From Flavobacterium sp. MK4S-17 (lineage in GTDB: Bacteria; Bacteroidota; Bacteroidia; Flavobacteriales; Flavobacteriaceae), in assembly GCF_009848495.1 (NCBI RefSeq), contig NZ_WWEP01000010.1, positions 31,781 to 95,780 on the forward strand: a DNA stretch of 64,000 nucleotides, in the 5' to 3' direction. Below the pieces are notes generated by a model. That model was given only the letters and a program-made list of their open reading frames with translations. It ran no database searches and was not told where the DNA came from. Shown in pieces: positions 45,302-55,027 of the stretch. Position 1 is the stretch's first letter. Every line of letters begins with the position of its first letter. The position numbers were made by a program, and so were the translations under genes.

Positions 45302-45973
45302 ATGCGTATTGATATTATAACAGTATTGCCCGAGCTTTTGCGCAGCCCTTTTGAAGCCTCGATATTAAAACGGGCTATTGACAAAGGGATTGTGGAAGTA
45401 CATCTTCATAATCTTAGGGACTACAGCACCAATAAACATAAGAATGTTGACGATTACCAGTTTGGCGGCGGTGCCGGCATGGTAATGATGATAGAGCCTA
45501 TTGATGCCTGCATATCCAAGCTAAAAAGCGAAAGGGAATATGACGAAGTTATCTATATGACTCCCGATGGTGAAACCCTAAACCAGGGCATGGCAAACCA
45601 AATGTCACTACTCAAAAACATTATTATACTTTGCGGGCACTATAAGGGAGTTGACCAGCGCGTGCGCGACCATTTTATTACCCGGGAAATTTCCATAGGC
45701 GATTATGTGCTTTCAGGTGGCGAACTGGCTGCGGCAGTTTTATCTGATGCCTTAATAAGATTAATTCCGGGGGTTTTAAGTAATGAAACCTCTGCCCTTA
45801 CCGACAGCTTTCAGGATAACTTACTGGCACCTCCCGTATATACACGCCCTGCCGAGTACAAAGGCTGGAAGGTGCCCGATGTGCTTTTAAGCGGGCATAG
45901 CGCCAATATAGATAAGTGGCGGGAGGATATGGCCATAGAGCATACCAAAAACCGAAGGCCGGACCTGCTGTAA
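45302..45973 (+). CDS. trmD: tRNA (guanine37-N1)-methyltransferase
   Basis: 223 residues. The start [13 protein letters not shown] is followed by the conserved [15 protein letters not shown] near residue 55, [15 protein letters not shown] near 112, and the trefoil-knot SAM site [18 protein letters not shown] near 132. The C-terminal domain has [19 protein letters not shown] and [13 protein letters not shown]. It methylates N1 of G37 next to the anticodon and prevents +1 frameshifting. It precedes rplS, the same neighbour as in many bacteria, but a strong promoter between them indicates separate transcription of rplS. Confidence 0.98.
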   Translation: MRIDIITVLPELLRSPFEASILKRAIDKGIVEVHLHNLRDYSTNKHKNVDDYQFGGGAGMVMMIEPIDACISKLKSEREYDEVIYMTPDGETLNQGMANQMSLLKNIIILCGHYKGVDQRVRDHFITREISIGDYVLSGGELAAAVLSDALIRLIPGVLSNETSALTDSFQDNLLAPPVYTRPAEYKGWKVPDVLLSGHSANIDKWREDMAIEHTKNRRPDLL

Positions 45974-46018
45974 TAGCATATAATATAAAGAGAGGAATAT
46001 TACTTTTATTTAAAAAAA

Positions 46019-46048
46019 TTTGAACAATAATATTTTTTATTATATTTG
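46019..46048 (+). promoter_or_regulatory. Promoter of rplS
   Basis: TTTG at 46019-46022, 18 bases, then TATATTTG at 46041-46048, an exact Bacteroidota -33/-7 promoter. The predicted start near 46052 leaves a leader of about 70 bases. Confidence 0.75.
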
Positions 46049-46049
46049 C

Positions 46050-46122
46050 ACCCACTTTCGGACCAACCTCTGGCGATAATCGTGTATGTTGCTCTGATTC
46101 AAACTTTTAAAATTTAGAAATC
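46050..46122 (+). ncRNA. rplS 5' leader, candidate ribosomal-protein leader
   Basis: The roughly 70-base untranslated leader between the promoter and ATG 46123 is richer in G+C than its surroundings and holds short self-complementary parts (CCA-ACCTC-TGG and CGAT-A-ATCG). Autoregulatory leaders upstream of rplS are known in several phyla, and I recall a flavobacterial candidate. Whether this sequence fits that model was not tested. Confidence 0.35.
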
Positions 46123-46473
46123 ATGTCTGATTTAGTAAAATTTGTTCAGGACGAATTCATCACGAAAAAAGATTTTCCGGAGTTCAATTCAGGTGATACA
46201 ATCACTGTTTATTACGAAATTAAAGAGGGTGAAAAAACCAGGACACAGTTCTTTAAAGGTGTAGTTATCCAAAAAAGAGGTGCCGGTATTACACAAACTT
46301 TCACTATCCGTAAAATGTCAGGTTCTGTAGGTGTAGAGCGTATCTTCCCTCTAAACATGCCTGCTTTACAAAAAATTGAGGTTAACCAAAGAGGTAAAGT
46401 GCGCAGGGCGCGTATCTTCTACTTTAGGGATCTTACCGGTAAAAAAGCAAAAATCAAAGAAAGAAGAAGATAA
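46123..46473 (+). CDS. rplS: 50S ribosomal protein L19
   Basis: 116 residues, the normal length. DFPEFNSGDTITVYYEIKEG, then QFFKGVVIQKRGAGITQTF, RKMSGSVGVERIFPLNMP and a basic C-terminus ARIFYFRDLTGKKAKIKE are diagnostic of L19, which lies at the interface between the 30S and 50S subunits. It has its own strong promoter and a terminator. Confidence 0.98.
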   Translation: MSDLVKFVQDEFITKKDFPEFNSGDTITVYYEIKEGEKTRTQFFKGVVIQKRGAGITQTFTIRKMSGSVGVERIFPLNMPALQKIEVNQRGKVRRARIFYFRDLTGKKAKIKERRR

Positions 46474-46497
46474 TCTTATTTCAATCAATACCAAAAG

Positions 46498-46528
46498 TCC
46501 TCCTGTACCTGCAGGGGGATTTTTTTTG
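46498..46528 (+). terminator. Terminator after rplS
   Basis: An 8-bp stem TCCTCCTG/CAGGGGGA (one T-G pair) with loop TACCTG, followed by a run of eight or more T. Confidence 0.8.
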
Positions 46529-46629
46529 CCATGAAACAGCCTAAATATTTAAGTAAAAAATTAGTGATAACTTAAATACTCAATCGTTTTTTTACCAAAT
46601 TGCAACTGGGCTTTTCGTTTAGATTTTCC

Positions 46630-46637
46630 TATATTTG
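46630..46637 (+). promoter_or_regulatory. -7 box (TATATTTG) of icd, long leader
   Basis: It exactly matches TAnnTTTG. The next ATG is at 46775, so the leader would be about 135 bases. It contains a small hairpin CCTGC/GCAGG at 46739-46755 just before the start region. Confidence 0.5.
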
Positions 46638-46771
46638 CGAGCCTTGCTTTTAATTGAGGTTTATAGGGCTAACATTTGTTTTACGGCCTTTTAAATCTTT
46701 GGTAAAGCAGCCTTACAAACAAATAAACTAGTAATCAGCCTGCCGTAAAAGCAGGAATTAAAAAACCTTAA

Positions 46772-48997
<2,226 letters not shown>

Positions 48998-49013
48998 TTT
49001 TCAAAGTATATAC

Positions 49014-49050
49014 TACTAAAAAAAGCTGCAAATTGCAGCTTTTTTTAGTA
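49014..49050 (+). terminator. Terminator after icd
   Basis: An extended inverted repeat (outer arms TACTAAAAAAAGCTGCA and TGCAGCTTTTTTTAGTA) with a tiny A/T loop and a seven-T run. Confidence 0.85.
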
Positions 49051-49069
49051 TGTGGCATTAAAAGTTATA

Positions 49070-49077
49070 TACATTTG
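49070..49077 (+). promoter_or_regulatory. -7 box (TACATTTG) of the Crp/Fnr gene
   Basis: It matches TAnnTTTG, 14 bases before ATG 49092, giving a leader of about ten bases. Confidence 0.45.
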
Positions 49078-49091
49078 CTTAAAAAACAGCC

Positions 49092-49673
49092 ATGTACATA
49101 AACCCAAAAAATGATCTTGACATACTTTCAGATACATCGGTTATAAAACTGGTAGCGCTTTTAAAGGATAACGGTACAGAAGTAACGGTAAAGCCCGGAG
49201 AGGCAGCAATACGCGAAGGCCAGGTATGTGATTTTTTCTTTTTTGTGCAGTCAGGTTCATTTCGCACCTATCGTTATATAAATGATAAGGAAGTAATAAT
49301 TGGATTTTCATTTAAAGGCGATATTGATACTGCCCCTTATGCTTTTATTACCAATTCGCACAGTACCGAAACAATAGAGGCTATCACGCAAAGCAGTATT
49401 ATAAAGGTGCATCGCAGTACTTTGGATGCGTTGACAGAAACACACCCGGGAATAAAAAGTTTTACACTCAACATGCTGGTACATTATATAGAGGTACTGG
49501 TTAGGCGGCATATTGAATTTAAAACCTATACAGCCGAGCAGATATACCGCACCCTTTATGACAGGCAACCTGATGAAGTGCATAATATCCCCCTAAAATT
49601 TATAGCTTCCTACTTAGGCATTTCGCAGGAACGCCTTAGCCGGATCAGGAGCAAGCCTTTTAATTTGACTTAG
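49092..49673 (+). CDS. Crp/Fnr family transcriptional regulator
   Basis: 193 residues. The N-terminal cyclic-nucleotide-binding-like beta roll spans about 20-130 (GTEVTVKPGEAAIREGQ, FVQSGSFRTYRYIN). The dimerisation helix follows, and the C-terminal HTH is about 160-190 (IPLKFIASYLGISQERLSR). The classical cAMP phosphate-binding RxS motif is not evident, as in many Bacteroidota members, so the effector is unknown. A palindrome TTGAC-N4-GTCAA overlaps its stop codon and sits at the promoter of the downstream serine hydrolase, a probable target. Confidence 0.93.
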   Translation: MYINPKNDLDILSDTSVIKLVALLKDNGTEVTVKPGEAAIREGQVCDFFFFVQSGSFRTYRYINDKEVIIGFSFKGDIDTAPYAFITNSHSTETIEAITQSSIIKVHRSTLDALTETHPGIKSFTLNMLVHYIEVLVRRHIEFKTYTAEQIYRTLYDRQPDEVHNIPLKFIASYLGISQERLSRIRSKPFNLT

Positions 49674-49678
49674 GTCAA
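49665..49678. promoter_or_regulatory. Crp/Fnr-type palindrome at the serine hydrolase promoter
   Basis: TTGAC-TTAG-GTCAA is a perfect 5-4-5 inverted repeat, close to the FNR half-site TTGAT with N4 spacer. Its centre (49671.5) is about 40 bases upstream of the transcription start expected from the -7 box at 49701-49708. This is the class II activator position. Confidence 0.5.
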
Positions 49679-49700
49679 TTCCCAAAATAAAATAGTAAAA

Positions 49701-49708
49701 TACTTTTG
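49701..49708 (+). promoter_or_regulatory. -7 box (TACTTTTG) of the serine hydrolase gene
   Basis: It matches TAnnTTTG, 26 bases before ATG 49735. The region where a -33 TTTG should be (about 49678-49682) has none, which fits an activator-dependent promoter. Confidence 0.5.
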
Positions 49709-49734
49709 CAGCATCAATCAAAAAAAAAACCAAT

Positions 49735-50877
49735 ATGAAATGTATTAAGTATTTATTATTTGCTGTTTCGTTTATCTTATTTTCATGTAGTAATGATGAC
49801 GACAGTACTGAACACCCAATTGTTGATGTAAAAGCCAAGTTACAGCAGGTAATGGATAAGGCTGCTGCATCCGGCTTTCCCGGTTTGAGCCTTACCGTAA
49901 AAAGCACGAATGAAACCTATACGCTGGTTTCCGGTAAATCTGCACTGCCATCAACAGCTATGGCTGCAGGCAACCTTCATTACATGCAAAGCATATCAAA
50001 AACATTTACGGCTGCCGCCGTAATGAAACTTAAGGAAGAAGGCAAAATTAATCTTGGTGATAAAATTAATGTATATCTTCCAGCTTCTGTATGTGATAAC
50101 CTGTCAAATGGCAATAGTATAACAGTACTGCAATTAATGAACATGACTTCAGGCCTACCCGATTTCCTGGAGCATCCTGACTTTTTAAATGATGTAGTAT
50201 CCGGTGAGCTTCCTATGAGCAGCAGCCAGATATTAAGCTATGTGTATGGCAAACCTGCGCATTTTACACCCGGAAGTAAATTTGAATATTGTAATGTAAA
50301 TTATCATTTGCTTGCCCTGATTATTGAGAGCATTACAGGTAACCATCATGATTATATTACCAAAAAAATAATTCAGCCTGCCGGATTAGGCTCAACCGTT
50401 TATCTGCCAGGTTCAGGGTTACAGGCAGCTCCTGCCAATGCTGTGCGCAGTTATCTCAGTGATTCAGGAAATTATACTGATGTTACTGGCTTACAGTTTG
50501 GCACTGTAATGTCTTTCATTGGTGACGATGGCATTATAGCTACAACGCAAGATGTTGCTGATTTTTATGTTGCGCTTTTAAATAAAAAGCAGATTGTATC
50601 CCAAAGTTCTGTTGATGAGATGATGTCTGGAATTCAATTTTCAGGAAAACAGCAATATGGATTAGGTTTGCATTTATATAAAACATCAAAAGGCTTACAG
50701 GCTGTTGGGCATAACGGGAGCGGTGCAGGTGCCGCAGCAGAAGCTTACTATTTTCCCGAAAAAGAAGTAACATTGGTACTTGCCACTAATGTTGGAACAC
50801 TTTTAGATGAGGAAAAAACTATTGCTTTTGAACGATTAAAGGTAAGGTTATTTGATATTGCACTGGGTGCGAAATAA
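49735..50877 (+). CDS. Serine hydrolase, class C beta-lactamase-like lipoprotein
   Basis: 380 residues. Lipoprotein signal MKCIKYLLFAVSFILFSCSN with the acylated Cys near residue 18. The fold of class C beta-lactamase/DD-peptidase is shown by SxxK (HYMQSISKTFTAAAVMKL, near 91), YxN (FEYCNVNYHLLALI, near 186) and the C-terminal HxG (VGHNGSGAGAAAEAYYF, near 325). Such proteins act as D-aminopeptidases, esterases or penicillin-binding enzymes. True antibiotic hydrolysis cannot be inferred. Probably controlled by the upstream Crp/Fnr protein. Confidence 0.9.
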   Translation: MKCIKYLLFAVSFILFSCSNDDDSTEHPIVDVKAKLQQVMDKAAASGFPGLSLTVKSTNETYTLVSGKSALPSTAMAAGNLHYMQSISKTFTAAAVMKLKEEGKINLGDKINVYLPASVCDNLSNGNSITVLQLMNMTSGLPDFLEHPDFLNDVVSGELPMSSSQILSYVYGKPAHFTPGSKFEYCNVNYHLLALIIESITGNHHDYITKKIIQPAGLGSTVYLPGSGLQAAPANAVRSYLSDSGNYTDVTGLQFGTVMSFIGDDGIIATTQDVADFYVALLNKKQIVSQSSVDEMMSGIQFSGKQQYGLGLHLYKTSKGLQAVGHNGSGAGAAAEAYYFPEKEVTLVLATNVGTLLDEEKTIAFERLKVRLFDIALGAK

Positions 50878-51052
50878 GTTTGCAGAACTCTTGGATTTTG
50901 GACAGAGCTATAAAATTACCAAATTTAAATGCCAAATGATATATAATATTAAATTTCTGTAAAAAAACGATTAGTTAATAATTTTTATCTTACAAATACG
51001 TTATTCAACCATTCAATCAGTCATTAATCAAAAAACAAACAGTCATTCAGTT

Positions 51053-53431
51053 ATGAAATTAAATTTACGGATTTACTTTACTGTAGTTTTATTTCTAATT
51101 TTTTCCCACGCATTTGCACAGGAAAAATTTACATTAAGCGGTACAATTTCAGATCAGGGAAGTAATGAAACATTAATAGGCGCAAGTGTTTATATTAAAG
51201 AAACACAAACTGCCGTATCGGCTAATGAGTATGGTTTTTATTCCGTTTCATTACCCGCAGGCACATATACAGTACAAATAAGCTATGTAAGCTATGGCAC
51301 TATTGAGGAAACAGTAACACTGAACCAGAATGTGCGAAAAAATTTCAGCCTGCAAAGCGGCACACAGGAACTTGAAGAAGTGGTGATTTCCGATAATAAA
51401 AGAAGGGCTGAAATAAGAAGGCCGGAAATGAGCGTAAATAAGCTCACTGTCCAGGAAATAAAAAAAATGCCTGTAGTGCTTGGCGAAGTAGATGTGTTAA
51501 AGTCTATACTGCAACTTCCCGGGGTTACTAATGCGGGTGAAGGCTCATCAGGCTTTAACGTGCGCGGGGGTGCCGCTGACCAGAACCTAATATTACTTGA
51601 TGAGGCTACCATATTTAACTCCTCCCACCTTTTCGGGTTCTTTTCAGTCTTTAATTCAGATGCCATTAAAGATTTAAAACTGTACAAAGGCGGTATACCT
51701 GCCCGTTTTGGCGGAAGGGTTTCATCTGTACTTGACATTTACCAGAAAGAAGGAAACAGTAACGAATTTCATATGAATGGCGGTATAGGTATCATTTCCA
51801 GCCGGATACTGGCAGAAGGCCCCATAGTGAAAGAAAAGGCCTCTTTCCTTGTAGGCGGGCGGGCTTCCTACGCCCATTTATTCTTAAAACTGTCTGACAA
51901 TGATAACTCGGCTTATTTTTATGACCTTAATACCAAATTAAGTTATAAGCTTAATAACAATAACAGCCTTTACCTTTCCGGTTACTTTGGCAGGGATTTG
52001 CTCAGCATCAGTGAAAGTTTTAATAATATTTACGGCAACACTTTGGTAAACCTGCGCTGGAATCATCTGTTTAATGAAAAGCTTTTTTCCAACATGTCGT
52101 TTATTTACAGCGATTATTACTATGGCCTTAAGCTGGATTTTATAGGGCTTGACTGGGATTCAGGCATTAAAAACTTTAACTTCAAGTATGACCTTAAACA
52201 TTACATATCCAACAATTTCAGGCTTAACTACGGTGCAAATGCCCTTTACTATGATTTTAACCCGGGTACAGTTTCACCAAGTGATGATTCATCTACTATA
52301 AATTATGAGCAGCTGGATAAAAAATATGCGCTGGAACCGGCGTTATATATTGATGCAGAACATAATTTAACAGAGAACCTTTCGGTAAGTTATGGTGTGC
52401 GTTACAGTATGTTTTACAGGATGGGCGCACAAACTATAAATACTTATGCCAATAACCAGGCGGTTACATTTGATGATGAATTGAAGATATATGAAAAAGC
52501 CGACCCAACAGGAACCAGGCGTTATGATAGCGGCGAGGTTATAGCCGACTTTAACAACCTTGAACCCCGCGCCGCTGTTTCATATGCGTTTGATGACAAC
52601 CAATCGGTTAAAGCCAGTTATAACCGTATGGCGCAATACCTACACCTGATATCCAATACCTCGTCGCCCACACCGCTTGATGTATGGGCCCCAAGTGATA
52701 ATTTTATACAGCCGCAGATACTTGACCAGGTGGCATTAGGCTATTTCAGGAATTTTAAAGACGATGCTTATTCACTGGAAACCGAGGTATATTATAAAAA
52801 AATAAAAAACAGGATAGATTACATTGACGGAGCCGACCTTATAGCAAATAATGCAATAGAACAGGTTGTGCTTAACGGGCGTTCGAGGGCATATGGCCTT
52901 GAAGTGCTTTTCAGGAAAAATGAAGGCAACCTTACAGGTTGGGTGTCCTATACCCTGTCGCGTTCAGAGCAGCAAACCCCCGGCAGGAGGCCGGGAGAAA
53001 CAGGTATTAATAATGGAGACTGGTACCGCGCGGGTTATGATAAAACCCACAACCTTTCTGTTACCGGATCTTATGAATTGAATAAGAAATGGTCGTTCGG
53101 GGCAATATTTGCCTTGCAGTCAGGGCTTCCGGCTACCTATCCGGTAGGGCAATACCAGTATGGCGATGTAAACATACCCGTATTCGGGGGAAGAAATGAA
53201 AACCGCCTGCCTGCTTATCACCACCTGGATATTTCTGCAACCTACACGCCTAAGCCTGAAAAAACAAAAGGCTGGCAGGGTGAATGGGTTTTCAGTATTT
53301 ACAATCTGTATAACAGGCAGAACGCTGCGTCAATCACCTTTAGCCAAAATGAGGATAACGGGAATAACGAAGCCCGTAGGCTGTCTATTTTCGGTATAAT
53401 ACCAAGTGTTACGTATAACTTCAGATTTTAA
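51053..53431 (+). CDS. TonB-dependent outer membrane receptor
   Basis: 792 residues. Signal peptide LRIYFTVVLFLIFSHAFA, then a carboxypeptidase-regulatory-like beta domain (about 25-110, FTLSGTISDQGSNETLIGA). The plug domain is about 120-235 (GFNVRGGAADQNLILLDEA, then LKLYKGGIPARFGGRVSSV). The rest is a 22-strand barrel rich in aromatic, alternating strands ending SIFGIIPSVTYNFRF. This is the FecA-like class with a companion DUF4249 lipoprotein six bases downstream. No SusD partner is present, so a substrate other than glycans is likely, but it cannot be named. Confidence 0.94.
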   Translation: MKLNLRIYFTVVLFLIFSHAFAQEKFTLSGTISDQGSNETLIGASVYIKETQTAVSANEYGFYSVSLPAGTYTVQISYVSYGTIEETVTLNQNVRKNFSLQSGTQELEEVVISDNKRRAEIRRPEMSVNKLTVQEIKKMPVVLGEVDVLKSILQLPGVTNAGEGSSGFNVRGGAADQNLILLDEATIFNSSHLFGFFSVFNSDAIKDLKLYKGGIPARFGGRVSSVLDIYQKEGNSNEFHMNGGIGIISSRILAEGPIVKEKASFLVGGRASYAHLFLKLSDNDNSAYFYDLNTKLSYKLNNNNSLYLSGYFGRDLLSISESFNNIYGNTLVNLRWNHLFNEKLFSNMSFIYSDYYYGLKLDFIGLDWDSGIKNFNFKYDLKHYISNNFRLNYGANALYYDFNPGTVSPSDDSSTINYEQLDKKYALEPALYIDAEHNLTENLSVSYGVRYSMFYRMGAQTINTYANNQAVTFDDELKIYEKADPTGTRRYDSGEVIADFNNLEPRAAVSYAFDDNQSVKASYNRMAQYLHLISNTSSPTPLDVWAPSDNFIQPQILDQVALGYFRNFKDDAYSLETEVYYKKIKNRIDYIDGADLIANNAIEQVVLNGRSRAYGLEVLFRKNEGNLTGWVSYTLSRSEQQTPGRRPGETGINNGDWYRAGYDKTHNLSVTGSYELNKKWSFGAIFALQSGLPATYPVGQYQYGDVNIPVFGGRNENRLPAYHHLDISATYTPKPEKTKGWQGEWVFSIYNLYNRQNAASITFSQNEDNGNNEARRLSIFGIIPSVTYNFRF

Positions 53432-53437
53432 TTTGCC

Positions 53438-54262
53438 ATGAAAAATATAAAGATATTATCGCTTTTAGTTTGCATTATATTCTTCACTTCCTGCGAAGAA
53501 GTTGTTGATATTGACCTTGATACCGCCGCCCCCCGCCTTGTTGTTGATGCTTCGATAGACTGGGTTAAGGGTACTGAGGGAAGCCAGCAGACCATAAGGC
53601 TTACAGAAACCACAGGGTATTATAATAAAGAAGTGCCTGTTGTTACAGGGGCAACTGTATTTATTACCAATAGCACAGGTACTGTTTTCAATTTTACCGA
53701 GGATGCAGGTACAGGCAACTATATATGCAATGATTTTGTACCTGTAATAGGTGAAACCTATACCCTTACCGTTACGCATGATGGTGAAACATTTACAGCT
53801 ACAGAAACCATGTATGCCGTACCTGAAATTACCAATTTTGTACAGGATGATGAAGGTGGTTTTTTAAATGAAGATGTAGAGGTAAGGTTTTATTTTCAGG
53901 ATGATCCTGCAGAAGATAATTTTTACCTGATAAGGTTTGATGCCGATGTAATTCCGTATCCTGATTATGATGCTCTTGAAGACCGCTTTTTTCAGGGCAA
54001 TCAGATGTTTGGCATTTTTAGCGATGAGGATTTAAAACCGGGTGATGAGCTGGGCATTAAGCTTTATGGCATATCCGAGAGGTATTATAACTATATGCTG
54101 TTACTCATTTCCATTGCGGAAGGTGGTGCAGGCAGTGGCCCTTTCCAAACAGTGCCAGCCAATGTAAAAGGTAATGTACTGAACCAGACAAACCCTGATA
54201 AGCCTGCTTATGGTTATTTCAGGCTTAGTGAGGTAGATTCGAGGGTTTACGAAGTGCAATAG
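53438..54262 (+). CDS. DUF4249 lipoprotein, partner of the TonB receptor
   Basis: 274 residues. Lipoprotein signal KNIKILSLLVCIIFFTSCE with the Cys at residue 19, followed by the typical DUF4249 start EVVDIDLDTAAPRLVVDAS and a beta-sandwich part (VTGATVFITNSTGTVFNF, YTLTVTHDGETFTATET). The spacing of six bases to the receptor implies one operon. DUF4249 proteins are almost always encoded after TonB-dependent receptors in Bacteroidota and probably act as surface or periplasmic substrate-handling partners (inference). Confidence 0.9.
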   Translation: MKNIKILSLLVCIIFFTSCEEVVDIDLDTAAPRLVVDASIDWVKGTEGSQQTIRLTETTGYYNKEVPVVTGATVFITNSTGTVFNFTEDAGTGNYICNDFVPVIGETYTLTVTHDGETFTATETMYAVPEITNFVQDDEGGFLNEDVEVRFYFQDDPAEDNFYLIRFDADVIPYPDYDALEDRFFQGNQMFGIFSDEDLKPGDELGIKLYGISERYYNYMLLLISIAEGGAGSGPFQTVPANVKGNVLNQTNPDKPAYGYFRLSEVDSRVYEVQ

Positions 54263-54274
54263 GATATTTTGGCG

Positions 54275-54282
54275 TATTTTTG
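54275..54282 (+). promoter_or_regulatory. -7 box (TATTTTTG) of the thiamine pyrophosphokinase gene
   Basis: It matches TAnnTTTG. The predicted start near 54286 excludes the longer GTG reading at 54282 and supports ATG 54300. Confidence 0.5.
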
Positions 54283-54299
54283 TGGTTAAACATAAGTAT

Positions 54300-54962
54300 A
54301 TGTCATCTCACCACATAGTACGCGACGACCAGGAACCGGCATTAATTATTGCCAATGGCGCTGAATGCAGCAAAGAGCTTTTGGGGCAGTTGCTGGAATG
54401 GTCGCCACTTGTTATTGTGCTGGACAGTACAATAGAGCGTGTTGTGGAGCTTGGTATAAAGGTAGATGTATTACTGGGTGATTTTGACAGGGGGTTTAAT
54501 CCTGAACAATACCGGGATATGCAATATCCGCTGGAAATAATATATGCGCCTGACCAGGATAAAACCGACCTTGAAAAAGCTTTTGATTATCTTATAAGCC
54601 GGAATATACCTGCTGCAAACGTCATCTGGGCTACAGGCAGGCGCGCTGACCATACTATTACCAATATTACCAATATTGTCCGCTTTCGGGATAAACTTAA
54701 AATTGTAATACTGGACGACCATAGTAAAATTTTCCTGCTACCCAGTAAGTATGAAAAATGGTATCCTGCAGGAACCCCAATTTCACTTATACCTATTGGG
54801 AAGGTGTCAGGCATCGTAACACAAAACCTAAAATACCCTCTGCTTGATGAGGAACTGACAATAGGCTACCGCACAGGAAGCAGCAATCAGGTATTGAAAG
54901 ACGGCATGGTTATAATTGAGCACAAACAGGGTGACCTAGTTATGATGGAGTGCTTTGATTAG
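54300..54962 (+). CDS. Thiamine pyrophosphokinase
   Basis: 220 residues from ATG 54300. Features of the family are EPALIIANGAECSKELL, VDVLLGDFDRG with the metal-binding aspartates, DQDKTDLEKAFDYLISR, and TGRRADHTITNITNI. The C-terminal small beta domain reads ISLIPIGKVSGIVTQNLKY, then GYRTGSSNQVLKDG. It transfers pyrophosphate from ATP to thiamine, giving the coenzyme TPP. No TPP riboswitch is visible upstream. Confidence 0.93.
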   Translation: MSSHHIVRDDQEPALIIANGAECSKELLGQLLEWSPLVIVLDSTIERVVELGIKVDVLLGDFDRGFNPEQYRDMQYPLEIIYAPDQDKTDLEKAFDYLISRNIPAANVIWATGRRADHTITNITNIVRFRDKLKIVILDDHSKIFLLPSKYEKWYPAGTPISLIPIGKVSGIVTQNLKYPLLDEELTIGYRTGSSNQVLKDGMVIIEHKQGDLVMMECFD

Positions 54963-55003
54963 CATATAAGCAAACCTGTTAACCTGAACTGGCAACTAAT
55001 CAT

Positions 55004-55011
55004 TATCTTTG
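55004..55011 (+). promoter_or_regulatory. -7 box (TATCTTTG) of uvrB
   Basis: It matches TAnnTTTG, 16 bases before ATG 55028. Confidence 0.5.
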
Positions 55012-55027
55012 TATAAAAGCTAAGAAA

